DNA from: Diacronema lutheri
Lineage: Eukaryota > Haptophyta > Pavlovophyceae > Pavlovales > Pavlovaceae
NCBI GenBank assembly: GCA_019448385.1
Contig: JAGTXO010000004.1
Location: 1,302,001 to 1,366,000, forward strand
Reading direction: 5' to 3'
Length of the DNA: 64,000 nt
In this document: positions 45,501 to 56,000 of the stretch, piece after piece
How positions within the stretch are numbered: the first letter of the stretch is position 1
How the letters are laid out: the number at the start of each line of letters is the position of its first letter
Made by a program: the position numbers and the translations under genes
The notes under the pieces: model-generated
Database searches by the model: none
What the model was told of the DNA's origin: nothing
Seen by the model: only the letters and a program-made list of their open reading frames with translations

Positions 45501-46680
45501 AGGCGGACGACTTGTGCCGCGCGATCCTCGAGCTGCAGCCGCGCGGCGGTGGCTCGGCGTCGGGCCTCACGCTGCAGGAGAAGGTGAAGCGGATGCTGGA
45601 CGACATCGTGGAGAAGCTGCCCGAGCAATTGTCGAACGCCGAGCTCGAGGACCGCGTCACGATGGAGGATCGCACGCCGTACACAAACGTCTTCCTGCAG
45701 GAGGTGGACCGGATGAGCAAGCTCCTCTACGAGATGCGGCGCTCGCTGCACGAGCTCGACATGGGCTTGCGCGGCGACTTGTCCATGTCCGAGGCGATGG
45801 AGGTGCTCATGGACTCGCTCTTCGATGATCGCGTCCCCTCGCGCTGGGACACGCTCGCGTGGCCCTCGCTTCGGCCGCTCGGCAGCTGGCTGGCCAACAT
45901 GCTCGACCGCTACAAGCAGCTCCTCGAGTGGACGGCCGATATGAGCACGCCCAAGGTGCGCCGACCGGGCGCGCGCCCGCCTGCAAGGCGCGCGTGCTTC
46001 GCGCTCCGCGCGCGGCTTGCCTTTTCGCGCGTGAGCGCGGAGACGGCCTCACCCCGATTTCCTGCTCACCCTCCCTATCCTCCCCCCCTTCCCCCCCTTG
46101 CCTCGTGGCGCGCGCGCGCCACGCGGCGCGTGTAAGCAGGTCACGTGGATCTCCGGGCTGTTCAACCCGCAGGCGTTCCTCACAGCGGTGATGCAGGTTA
46201 CCGCGCGCAAAAACGAGTGGCCGCTCGACAAGCTCGCGATCGTCGCCGACGTGACGAAGCGTCTGCCCGAGGAGATCGAGGGAGCGACGCGCGACGGCGC
46301 GCACGTGCACGGTGTGTGCGGGTGCAGCTGCACGCATTGCGAGCGCGCGCGAGCGCGCGCAGCCCGCGTCGCGAGAGCTCACTCCATGCGCGCGCTCCTC
46401 CCCGCAAGCAGGCCTCTACATGGAGGGTGCGCGCTGGGACACGGGTACGGGTGCGCTCGAAGAGTCCTTCATGAAGGACCTCTACCCAATGCTGCCCGTG
46501 CTGCTGATCAAAGCGGCGACGCAAGACAAGCTCGACGGGCGCGACGTGTACGCCTGTCCCGTGTACAAGACGCAGTCGAGAGGGCCAACGTACGTGTTCA
46601 CCGTCGGGCTGCGCACAAAGGCGCCGTCGTCAAAGTGGATTCTCGCGGGCGTGTGCATGCTACTCGACGTCGTCGAGTGA
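30566..46680 (+). CDS. Axonemal dynein heavy chain, outer-arm beta-like
   Basis: Motor subunit of ciliary dynein. Fifteen exons: 30566-31319, 31670-31935, 32215-32319, 32475-32663, 32913-33074, 33254-33693, 33938-34075, 34236-34343, 34590-34856, 35008-35128, 35257-36455, 36550-45358, 45446-45955, 46140-46311 and 46412-46680. Total 4502 aa, the normal length; all phases match. The tail and linker occupy 1-1800. P-loops: AAA1 GPAGTGKT (about 1861), AAA2 GAAGAGKS (about 2144), AAA3 GGAGTAKT (about 2478) and AAA4 GVGGSGKQ (about 2823). The stalk coiled coil starts near 3084 with the microtubule-binding region after about 3160, and the C-terminal domain ends PSSKWILAGVCMLLDVVE. Intron 10 has a GC donor (AAG then GCAAGC). 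Intron 12 (87 nt) is in frame without stops. Intron 1 holds a C-run. The AAA core is one 8.8-kb exon. Beta-type (DNAH9/11/17-like) assignment rests on the tail and C-terminal motifs and is less certain. Confidence 0.95.
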
Positions 46681-46795
46681 CCAGGAGTTCGCATGCCCGG
46701 GGGGTTGGCGTGCTCGGCCGGCGCTGGGCCGTGCCACGAGCAGTGTACGTACGGCTCACTCCCCAGTGTGGAGGGAACCGATGCGAGCCCCCCCG

Positions 46796-46840
<45 letters not shown>

Positions 46841-46860
46841 ACACAAGGTGTTTGGGACCG
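46474..46860 (+). repeat. Dynein tail and 3' flank, source copy of the F-box insertion
   Basis: The last 69 codons of dynein exon 15, its stop, about 110 bases of 3' flank, a C-run (about 46791-46826) and a (CA)n tract are near-identical to 9283-9655. Here the coding part continues the functional dynein gene, so this is the original and 9283 the copy. Confidence 0.9.
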
Positions 46861-47195
46861 AGCTCCCTCCCTCCGGTTTTTTTAGGCAGAGAGTTGTTTG
46901 GGGTCGCCCGCGACGAAGAAGGCTCGTGCGCTTGCCGCCTACGGGGCAAGTTGTTTGGGACCGACCTCCCTCCCTCCGGATTTTATAGGCAGAGAGTTGT
47001 TTGGGGTCGCCCGCGACGAAGAAGGCTCGTGCGCTTGCCGCCTACGGGGCAAGGTGTTTGGGACCGACCTCCCTCCCGCCCGTCGTGCACAGAGATAATC
47101 TCCTGGGGAGACTATCTCCCGGGGAGACTATCTCCAGCCGCCATAAGCTGGATCCCTCCCTCCGGATTTTATAGGCAGAGAGTTGTTCGGCGCGT
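46860..47195 (+). repeat. 103-bp tandem repeats, forward
   Basis: Units start AGGCAGAGAGTTGTTTGGGG at 46884 and 46987, with a partial third near 47173 after a short insert. Each unit has two related halves (GAGTTGTTTGGGG and CAAGTTGTTTGGGACC) and a TTTTATAGG junction. On the other strand this reads CCTATAAAA, which looks like a TATA box. Confidence 0.85.
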
Positions 47196-47207
47196 CTAGA
47201 TTCCGGA

Positions 47208-47370
47208 GAGCAGAAGCGTCGCCGTGATCCTCGCGAGTGAGCGCAATGGCGCGCGTGCCGCGCCCGCCACGCATGTCCTAAACACCATCACATCCGCCCG
47301 TGCCCGCGCGACGCACGCCGAACGCACGCGCAGGCCCTGGCCGCGCCGACGACCACGCGCGCGCGGGGCG
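47208..47370 (+). repeat. Repeat-family arm and partial block X, forward
   Basis: The stretch GAGCAGAAGCGTCGCCGTG onward matches 62012-62165 in the same orientation with few differences. It includes the start of block X (GACGCACGCCGAACGCACGC), then diverges at about 47370 into a captured gene fragment. Confidence 0.8.
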
Positions 47371-47437
47371 ACCGCTCGCGTTCCCGGCCGCGCAGCCGGC
47401 TGCGACGCTGATGATGACGCACACGACACGGACGGCG

Positions 47438-47870
47438 CAGACGAAGCTCACCTGCCGGCCGGGGACTTTGATGGCATTGATCTCGCCGAGCGCCTGGCGA
47501 CGAGCCTCCAAGGTGAGGTCGACGGCGCGTACGTACGCTTTGAACCGGGCACCATCCGCTTGGCCGACCTGAACCTCTTGCCAGACGAGCCGCTCGTCTG
47601 CCGGCAAACGACCCTCGTGAGCTGCTCATGCCAATACTTCATCTCGCGCGGGTGAGCAGCCGTGCGCAGCCGCGCGCAGGTGCGCAGGCGCAGCGCTGCA
47701 GCGCTCGCACTTCTGATCCACCGCCTGCCCGGCATCCGCGCGCGCCCAGCCGCTTCATGCGCAGGGCTCCGCGCAGGCACATGCTCGCCGTGCGCTTCAA
47801 GTACCAGCTCGACAACCGCATCATCGACCCGCTCATGGCAGAGGACTTCGCTCTAAGCTGGCGTGTGCGG
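47438..47870 (+). pseudogene. Gene fragment with two exon-like pieces, unidentified
   Basis: An exon-like open segment (about 47438-47651, containing GDFDGIDLAERLATSLQGE and RLADLNLLPDEPLVC) ends at a canonical GTGAGC donor. About 115 bases later an acceptor (GCTTCATGCGCAG) opens a second piece in matching phase 2 (HMLAVRFKYQLDNRIIDPLM). Neither has an ATG start or a proper end, and both are flanked by mobile repeats. It appears to be a fragment of a host gene captured by the repeat family. I do not recognise the parent. Confidence 0.45.
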
Positions 47871-47942
47871 CTGGATCAACGGGCGCGTCGCCGATCTGCG
47901 CTTCCGGCCTCGCCAGCAGGCGCCTGGCAGCGGCAGTTCGAT

Positions 47943-48470
47943 CCCGCTCACCGCGGCTGAGCGCGAGCAGGCGATCATGAGCCAGCTGCGCCCATTGGCG
48001 CGGCTGTGCGCGAAGTCGGAGAAGCACACGACTGGCCTCATCACCGTCAGCCGCACCACGTCGACACGTCGTGCTCGCGACCGGCATCACTACGCTGAAC
48101 CCGCGCAAGCGGCCGGCCTCTGCAGCTGTGGAGGGCATCCCTAACGCCCCCCCCCCCCCCCCCCCTCGACGAGCTCGCTAAGCGCACCACTGGGGCCCAG
48201 CAGAAGAAGCGCAAGCCAAACGTTGGCGCGCCGCGCAAGGCCAAGGGAGAGAGCGAGCGCGGTCGCAGGTCGAGCGCGGGCGCGGGCGCTGGATCGAGCG
48301 CGGGGGGGGGTCGAGCGCGGGCGCGGGTTCGAGCGCGGGCGCGGATTCCAACGCGGGTGCGGGGTCGCGGCGCGGGCGCGGGCGCGAGCGTGGGGCGGGC
48401 GCGGATGCGGGCGCGGACGCGGAGGCAGAGGCGCGACTACTGGCACGGCGTAAACACCAATGCAGGCTCT
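47943..48470 (+). pseudogene. Degenerate, inverted copy of the repeat-family ORF
   Basis: From CCGCTCACCGCGGCTGAGCG this matches the minus-strand ORF at 62444-62938, but is frameshifted and holds a C-run (about 48147-48168) replacing several codons. The Arg/Gly/Ala-Ser C-terminal low-complexity tail is still visible. It cannot encode the full protein. Confidence 0.75.
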
Positions 48471-48479
48471 TGTATATGA

Positions 48480-48785
48480 ACGTTCAATCATGCATCGCGG
48501 AAGTGGAGGGCATCTGAACTTCCCCACCAACAAGCAGCACGCGGTGTGTGCTTGTCGCCTCTTGCTTCTTCGCCGGCTCGTGCCAATGTACCGCCGAGGC
48601 GCGCAGGCTTCGTTGCGCACAGATGTCGGACAGCACGGCACGCAACAAATGCTAGCCAGGGCAATTCCCATGCCCGAATAGGTCGCCGCCCGTGATCCCA
48701 TGGCCGTGTACGCGGCGAACGTGCGCCGTGCGCGCGTGGTCATCGGCGCGGCCAGGGCCTGCGCGTGCCTTCGGCGTGCGTCGTC
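48480..48785 (-). repeat. Block X, inverted copy
   Basis: Reverse-complement copy of 62107-62430 and, for its outer 258 bases, of 9836-10087. It lies between the degenerate ORF and the inverted 103-bp repeats. Confidence 0.85.
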
Positions 48786-49008
48786 GCGGGCGACCCCAAA
48801 CAACTCTCTGCCTATAAAATCCGTAGCGGTCGGTCCCAAACAACTTGCCCCGTAGGCGGCAAGCGCACGAGCCTTCTTCGTCGCGGGCGACCCCAAACAA
48901 CTCTCTGCCTATAAAATCCGGAGGGAGGGAGGTCGGTCCCAAACAACTTGCCCCGTAGGCGGCAAGCGCACGAGCCTTCTTCGTCGCGGGCGACGCCAAA
49001 CAACTCTG
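48786..49008 (-). repeat. 103-bp tandem repeats, inverted
   Basis: About two units on the minus strand (CCCCAAACAACTCTCTGCC, CCTATAAAATCCG), running into the foldback end. Same family as 46860-47195. Confidence 0.85.
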
Positions 49009-49107
49009 TGCGTGCGTGCGATCCGAAATTCGGACCGCAAGTATTGCGCAGTCTTGCGATCCGAATTTCGGGACGCAGCGAAGTTCCGGAGTTCGGACTT
49101 CAATTCA
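49009..49107 (+). repeat. About 100-bp foldback end, copy 1
   Basis: Contains an internal hairpin: 49023-49041 pairs with 49053-49071 (CCGAAATTCGGACCGCAAG against CTTGCGATCCGAATTTCGG). The whole block is repeated in inverted orientation at 61898-62000, and its first bases reappear at the window end (about 63985-64000). Confidence 0.85.
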
Positions 49108-49114
49108 ACTGGGC

Positions 49115-49300
49115 AGCGAGTTATTCGCGGTCGCCCGCGACGAAGAAGGCTCGTGCGCTTGCCGCCTACGGGGCAAGTTGTTTGGGACCGACCGCTCCCT
49201 CCCTCCGGTTTTTATAGGCAGAGAGTTGTTTGGGGTCGCCCGCGACGAAGAAGGCTCGTGTGCTTGCCGCTTTACGGGGAAAGTGGATTTGGCCAGCGAA
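49115..49300 (+). repeat. 103-bp tandem repeats, forward, upstream of coiled-coil gene
   Basis: Nearly two units in forward orientation. They abut the unexplained 5' region of the next gene and could supply its promoter. Confidence 0.8.
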
Positions 49301-49424
49301 TCGCGAGGACCGGTCGGGCAAAGAAGGCCCGGGGAACTCTCCATCAATTCCCTCCCAGACGCGGGTGAAACGGCTGCGGGACGTGAAACGCGTTCGCGCC
49401 GTCTCCGGCGCGTCTCATCATCAG

Positions 49425-52400
49425 GCACAACGGTGTCGCGCGGCCTCCGCCTGCTCGCCCTCACCGCCGCGCTTCCCGTGGCCGCGCGGCCCGGCGCGGA
49501 GCGTAGCGGGGTGATCGCTGCCTTGCGCAAGTGCTCGGCGCCGCCGCTCGTTGCCGACGGCCGGCCGTGTTGGGACGCGACGTGCTGTGCGCGCGCGCTC
49601 GGACGCGCGCCGCCATGGCCATGGTCGGCGGGGAGCGACACGCGCGTGCGCGCGTTGCTGCGGGCGGAAGCGTCGCACGATGTATCTGCCAAGCGTGCGA
49701 TCTTTGAGCGCGGCGGCCGGATGTGCGCGCCGCCGTGCTCGCGCGGACGCGCGAGGCGCGGTGCACCCGCCTCGGCTCGGAGGATGCGCGCACGCCCCGC
49801 GCCTGACGCGCCCCCTCGACCCTCACGCCACATGCGGCCGCGTCCGTTCGCCCTTCTACTTCGCCCCCGCCCGCTACTTGGCGCAGCTTCGTCTCCGTCT
49901 CGGCTCTCGTTCAACTCGCGAGCGCGTGGCCTCTGCCCGCGTGCGGCAAGTTGCTCCAGCTGCTTGAATCGACTGTCTCGTACGCCGAGCTCGGCGCGCT
50001 CCTTTCGCCGGCGCGCGCGCTCGCGCTCGCCGCGCATCCGCTGCCGCCGGCGGTGGCCGAGCCAGTGCGGGCGCCGCTGCCGCCGCTGCCCCTGTCGCTC
50101 GCCGCAGCGGCGGCGAGCGACGGCAGCGACGGCGGCGTCGACGGCGATGACGACGGGCTGTCCGCTCGCGATGCGCCGACCAAAATCGAAACGCGCCTTG
50201 TGCGCACGGTGATGGCATCGGAGCGTGCGCTCGAGGCTGCACGCCGCGCGCGCGACGCGCTCGTCGAAGGCGCCGCGCGCTTCGAGCGCCCAGGGCGGTT
50301 GAGTCAGCTACTCGTGCGCGCGCTCTGGGCGGCGCGGCTTGTCGTCGGCGCGTGCGCGCTCGGCGCGCTCGCAATTGTCGGCGCGATCGTCGCGTGCGCA
50401 CGCCGCGCCGCGCGCGGCGCTGAGCCGCGCGCGCGCGGCGCAGAGGCGCACGCCGTGGACGCTGACGAGCGAGTGGCGTGCGATGGCCGGAATGCGACGG
50501 AGGCCGCGGCGCTCGCCGCGCGCTCGGAGGTCGCGCTACGCGAGGCGCGACTGCGCGCGCTCGCCGCCGAGCGCGCTGTCGCGTGCGCGGCCAACGCGGC
50601 CGCCGCCGAAAGTGCCACCGTCGAGCAAGCCACGGTGGACGGCGGAGGTGCGCTCGAGGCCGAGCGCGCGCGCCTCGCCGACGCGCTCGCATCGGAGCGC
50701 GACGCGGCGCGCGCCGCGCGCGCCGCAGCCGCGCGCGCGGCGGCCGCGCTCGACGTGGCGCGCGCCGACGCGCGCGCCGCGCGCAAGGACGCGGCGCGCG
50801 CCAGCGCGCACGCGGCTCGCCTTTTCTCAGCCGACTCGGGCAGCATGGCCGCCATCTCAGCCGACTCGGGCAGCATGGCCGCCATCTCAGCCGACTCGGG
50901 CAGCATGGCCGCCGTGGCTGCCTACAGCGCCGCAGAGGCACCAAGCGGCAGCGACGACGAGGGCGGCGCGCGCGCGCGCGCGCCGAGCGCGGCGCTGCTC
51001 GCGCAGCATGAAGACGCGCGGCGCGACGCGCTCAGCCGCGCGCACGCCTCCGAGGCGCGCGCCGCCGAGGCGCACCGCACCGCGCGGGCGGCGGCGGAAG
51101 CGGCCGCGCACGCCGACGCCGCGCGCCTCGTCGCCGACGCGCGGTTTGACGAGGCGGGCGCGCGTGCGGCAGCGCTCGCCGCACGCGTCGGCGTGGAGCG
51201 TCGACTTCTCTGCTCGGAGCTCGCCGCGGCGGATGCGTCCGCCGCGCGCGCGGCCGCCGACGCCGCGGCGGCGGGCGCGCGCGCGCGCGCAGGCGGCCGG
51301 GCGTCGTCGAGCGGCGGCTCGAGCGCGCACGCGCGCGCCGCGGCCAGCGCGAGCGCGGCCCTACGCGCGGCGCGCGCGACGCACGCGGCGGAGTGTGCGG
51401 CGCTCGAGGCGGCCGTCGCGTCGGCGTGCCGGCGTGCCGACGCGGCCGAGGCTGCTGCCGACCGCGCGGACGCGGCGCGTGACAGCGCGGAGCGCGCGCT
51501 GCGCGACGCGCGCGCCACGCAGCTTGCGAGCGGTGCGCGCTCGGCAGAGGCGATTGGCCTGGCGCGGCGGCAGCACGAGCGCGCAGCCGCAGAGGCCAAC
51601 GCACTGCGCGCCGAGCTCGGTCGTGCACGCGCGCAGGCCGATGCGGATGTGCGCGCGTTGCGCGCGCAGCTCGACGAGGCGATGGCGGCCGCGGCGAGCG
51701 CGCTGGCGGCCGCGCGCACGCGCGCGGCTGACGCGGAGGCAACGCTGCGCACGGCGGAGGCGCAGCGCGCTGAGCTCGGCGCGGCACTTGCCATCGCGCG
51801 CGCCGAGGCCGAGCGCGCGCTCGCGCGCGCCAGGCGCGCGGAGGCGCGCGCGGGCGCGAGCGAGGCCGTCGCCGGCGCCGACGCGGCGGCGGTGCGCGCG
51901 CTCGGCGCCGAGCTGCGCGCAGCCGAGGTGGCGATGGCGGCGGAGGTCGCGCGCGCGGCTCGCTCTACGCACGCGGCGCTCGCCGCCGCAGCGCGCAACG
52001 AGCAGTCGCGCGACCGCGCCGCTCAGCTCGAGACGCAGCTTGGCGCGGCGCGCGCGGCGCTCGCTGGGGCGGAGACGCGCGCCGGCGCGGCGGCGCCGCT
52101 TGCGCGCAGCGCCGCGCCCGCGCCCGCGCCGCCGGGCGGCGGCGCGGTCACTTTTGAGTCGCCGCCCACGTCCATGGTGGCGAGCGCGGCAACGTCGCCG
52201 TCCACAGTGGCGGGCGTGGCGCGCGGCGCGGCGGCGCGCGCGACCGACATGTCGCGGTCGGTCGGTGCGGTCTGGTCGCCGCGCGCGGCGCAGAGCGCGC
52301 CGCGGCCGCCTGACGCGGCGTGCGGCGGCGCGCACGGTGGCGTGGTCGGGCTCGACATCGCGTTCGACGTAGGCACGGATGGCACGGGCGGCGAGCGCGG

Positions 52401-52911
52401 CGAAGCGCGCGTCGCGCGCGGCGGCGCTGAGGACGGCGTGGAGGACGGGGCGCTGGACGCGGAGGACAATGCGGGCGGGGCGGCGGTGGAGCATGGCGCG
52501 CGCCGCATCCGCCGGAAGATGCGCGCGCTGCCCGCCGAGCTGGAGGACGTGAGCGGGCACGCCGGTCACGTCGCGCTCGCCGCGCTGCCCACGGCGGGCT
52601 CGGCAGGCTCGGAAGGCGCGGCGAGGTCGGCGGAAGAATCGGAAGAATCGATGCTCGGGTTTATGGGCACCGCGCGCGAGGGCGAACAGTTCTCGCCTTT
52701 CTTGCACCCGGGCCGTCGGCCCAACTTTGCGCGCGGCGGCCGCTCGCAGCGTCACGGCGCGAGCACGGCGCGCGCGGCGCGCGTGGCGGGCGGCGTGCGC
52801 GGCAAAAGCGAACCAATTGGCGCGGCCGCGGAGCCGGGCGGCGGCGCACGCGAGGTCGGCCCAGTCCCGTGCCCCAGCTCGGGGTGCCACGAATTGACTG
52901 GCGCGCGCTGA
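49425..52911 (+). CDS. Single-pass membrane coiled-coil protein, 5' end unresolved
   Basis: The main exon 49887-52911 is certain as an open frame and ends at TGA 52911. A probable upstream exon (49425-49722) joins with matching phase 2 through a GTGCGC donor and a GCGCAG acceptor. It carries a signal-like stretch (RGLRLLALTAALPVAA) and a Cys cluster (GRPCWDATCCARALG). No in-frame ATG exists there, so a first exon probably lies in or before the mobile repeats. A strong transmembrane segment (WAARLVVGACALGALAIVGA, near 50330-50390) is followed by about 600 residues of Ala-rich coiled coil, a 10-residue repeat (SADSGSMAAI) and a disordered C-terminus. The topology suggests a membrane-anchored tether or scaffold, perhaps golgin-like, but no family is recognised. 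Confidence 0.55.
50825..50914 (+). repeat. 30-bp tandem repeat (x3) coding SADSGSMAAI
   Basis: Three 30-bp copies, the first two identical, inside the coiled-coil membrane protein. They encode a ten-residue Ser-rich repeat interrupting the coil. Confidence 0.9.
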
Positions 52912-53051
52912 GCGGAGGTGCCCACTTTCAAAAAGCGCGCCACACGTCGATCGAATCTGTCACCGGGCTGTGAACGGTGGAAAATCGGCGGGGCATAGCG
53001 CCCGGACGTGCGCGCCTCCGTGCTGGGCAGGCAGGCGCTCGCGGCGCGTGG

Positions 53052-56000
53052 ATGGATCTACCGTACGCCAAGCTGGCGAGCGCGCGGCGCTCGCCCGCGC
53101 GTGCCGGCTTTGCCGACGCCGCGGTAGGCGCAGTGCCCGGCGGCGTTAAGATTGTGACGCACGGCATCATCGAGCGGCAGCTCGCCGAGCTCTTCCGACG
53201 GGTCGGCCTGTGGGTGGGGCGGCACCCGCGCCGCGCGATCGGCGCCTCGCTCCTCGCCGCGATCAGCTGCGCGCTCCTCATCCCCGCGTTCCTCACGTTT
53301 GAGGCCGACCCGGTCGCGCTCTACATCCCGCAGCGGTCGGCGCTCGCGCAGCAGCGCCGCTACATCGAGCGCACGTTTGGCATCTGGGACGAGCCGGGGA
53401 TCCTCGTGGTGAAGCACAAGACGCCGGGCACGTCGATCATGCAGCCCGACTTCCTCCTCGCCGCGATGGATTTGCACGAGCGCGTGCAGCGCGTCGTCGC
53501 GCCCGCGCCGGGCGCAGGGGGCGGCGAGCTCGCGATGGCCGACGTGTGCGCGCGCCGGTTCGTCACGCTGACGGGCGACTACGTGTGCGCGGTGCTCTCG
53601 GCGCTCGAGCAGTGGGGCTATTCGAAGGACAAGCTCGCGTCCGACACGGACATTGTCGGCACGCTCGCAAAGGCGCACGCGCACTCCGAGGTCGACCTGG
53701 GCGGGATGGTCGTGACGCCAGCCGGCCAGATGGTCAAGGCGGAGGCGCTGCAGATCAAGTACTTCTTCAACGTGAGCGTCGCGCACTACCACGACGGTGG
53801 CACGCTCGCGTGGGACCGCGCGCTCCGCGCGCTCCTCGACGACGTCAACGCGCACGAGCCGCTGCTCTCGGTGTCGTACTGGTCGGCGCTCTTCATCGAG
53901 GAGGAGGCGCAGTCCTTCGTCGCTAAGGACTCGTATTTGATGGCGCTCTCGATGGTCTTCATCATGTTCTACGTGTGCATCGCCCTCGGCGGCGTCACGT
54001 ACGATATCCGCACGAGCCGCATGCTGTTGGGCACCACATCGGCCGTCTGCGTGTCGCTCGCGATGGCGGCGGGCTTTGGCCTCGGTGCGCTGTGCGGCTA
54101 CCCGTTCCAGCCAATCAACCCGATCATCGTCTTCACGCTTCTCGGCGTGTCGGTGGACGACATGATCATCATCGTCGACGCGTTCGAGCGCACGCGTCCC
54201 GCCGATCCGGTCGCGCTCCGGCTCTCCGAGAGCATGGCGGTGTCCGGTTCGACGATCACCGTCACGTCGTTCACGTCGGCCTTCGTGTTCTTCACGGCGA
54301 TCTGGGTGGACTTCCCCGCGCTCACCAACTTTTGCGTGCCGGCGGGCTTCTGCGTGCTGAGCGTCTACGTGCTCCAACTCTTCTTCTTCGCCGGCTGCCT
54401 CGTCCTCGACACGCTGCGGCAGGAGGCTGGCCGCGCGGACGTCGTACCGTGCTTCGTGCCCGAATCGGACGAGGCGGCGGCGTGCTGCGCGCAGTACCGG
54501 CCGCCGCCGCTCGCGGCCGGCGGCAAGCCGACGCGCGCCGAGCGGCCAATCCAGCTCTGGTTCCGCACGCGCTACCCACGACTGCTCCTCCAGCCGCGCA
54601 CGCGCGTCGCCGTCGTCGTCGGCTTTCTCGCGCCGGTGCTCCTCGCCGCGCGGCAGATCCCAGACATTACCGTCGGGTTGCCGCTGCGGCAGACGCTCGC
54701 CGAGTCGTCGCCGGTGCTGCGCTACGTCGACGACCTCGAGACCTACTGGCGCGGCGCGCAGACGCAGGAGGCGTGGCTTGTCTACATGCACACCAACGTG
54801 ACAGACGCGAGGGCGCTGCGCGCCGCGAACCGGGCGATGAGCGCGCTCACGGACCTCGACTCGGTGCTCCGGATCCACGTCAATTGGCTCGCGGGCTTCC
54901 GCGACTGGTACGAGTGCAAGGGCGACCGCGAGTGGCCGCCCACCTCCTCCGCGCCCGTCGGCGAGTTCATCCACGACGAGGGTGTGTACACGTGCGTGCA
55001 CGACGAGGCGGGCGCGACGGCCCACCGCGCGCGCCGCGGCTCGGACGACGGAGCCAACGCGCGCGGGTCGGTGGGCGGCCTCGCGCTCGGGGCGACGGGC
55101 GCGCGGCGCGGCGCGCACGCGCACGCGCACGGCGCGCGCGCGCGCGCCGACGCCGGCGGGGGCGGGGGCGGGGGCGCGTCCGGTGCGTCCGGTGCGCACG
55201 CCGCGCCCGCCGCGCGCCTCGGTGCCGGCCTCGAGCGCGCGGAGGGCGCGGCCGCGCAGCTCGGGCGGGCGGGCGCGCGGCGCGCGCACCGCCGGCTCAG
55301 CGGCGCCGAGCTGCGCCGGCGCCTCGCGCTCCTCGACGAGGCCGTGGCCGACGCGCCGCAGGCCGCGTCCGCGCTCGCGCACGCCGAGGCCGCGCCCGCG
55401 CCGCGCCGCGCGCTCGCGGCGGTGGGGCCGCCGACGGCGGACGAGCGGCAACATGCGGCCGCAATGGCTCGCGCGCAGGCCGTGAGCGCGCACGAGGCGG
55501 CGGTCAAGGCGCGCGTGGAGGCCGCGCAGGCGCGCGCGGCCATAGGTGCGTCCGCCGCCGCCGCGCGCCGAGCCGCGCACGTGCAGGGCGCGGGCGCGGC
55601 GGTGGGCAGCGGCGGGCCGAGCGGCGCGGCGCGCGCGCGCCCCGCGCACGGCAGCGCCGTGCCGCGATCGGCGCTTCCGCTCGCCGCGCCCCCTGCGCTC
55701 GCGACCGCGGAGGAGGCGCCCGCGGCCGCCGCTGACGGCGCGGTCTCGTCGGGCGCGCCGGCGCCGTCGCCGTCGACGTCGCCCGCGCCCGCGACGACGG
55801 GCGGGTCGCGGTGCGCGCCGATGGCGACGCGGCTCGCGCGCACGCCCGACGAGGCGCGCGAGTTCCTTCCCGCCGCGACCGAGACGGGCCACTGCTCCTA
55901 CGAGCGGCCGGCGGGCGCGGGCGCGACCGCTCCGCACGAGGCGTGCTCGTCCAAATATTTTTGCAACGGGCTGCACGGCGGCTGCTGGCAATGCCGCGAC

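Noticed and set aside
52977-53051. Extended N-terminus of the Patched-like protein
   Set aside because: The extension would need a GTG start. ATG 53052 is the first true start codon in frame. The same reasoning moved the starts of the ABC transporter to 29279, CocE to 60013, dynein to 30566 and ABCF2 to 10765.
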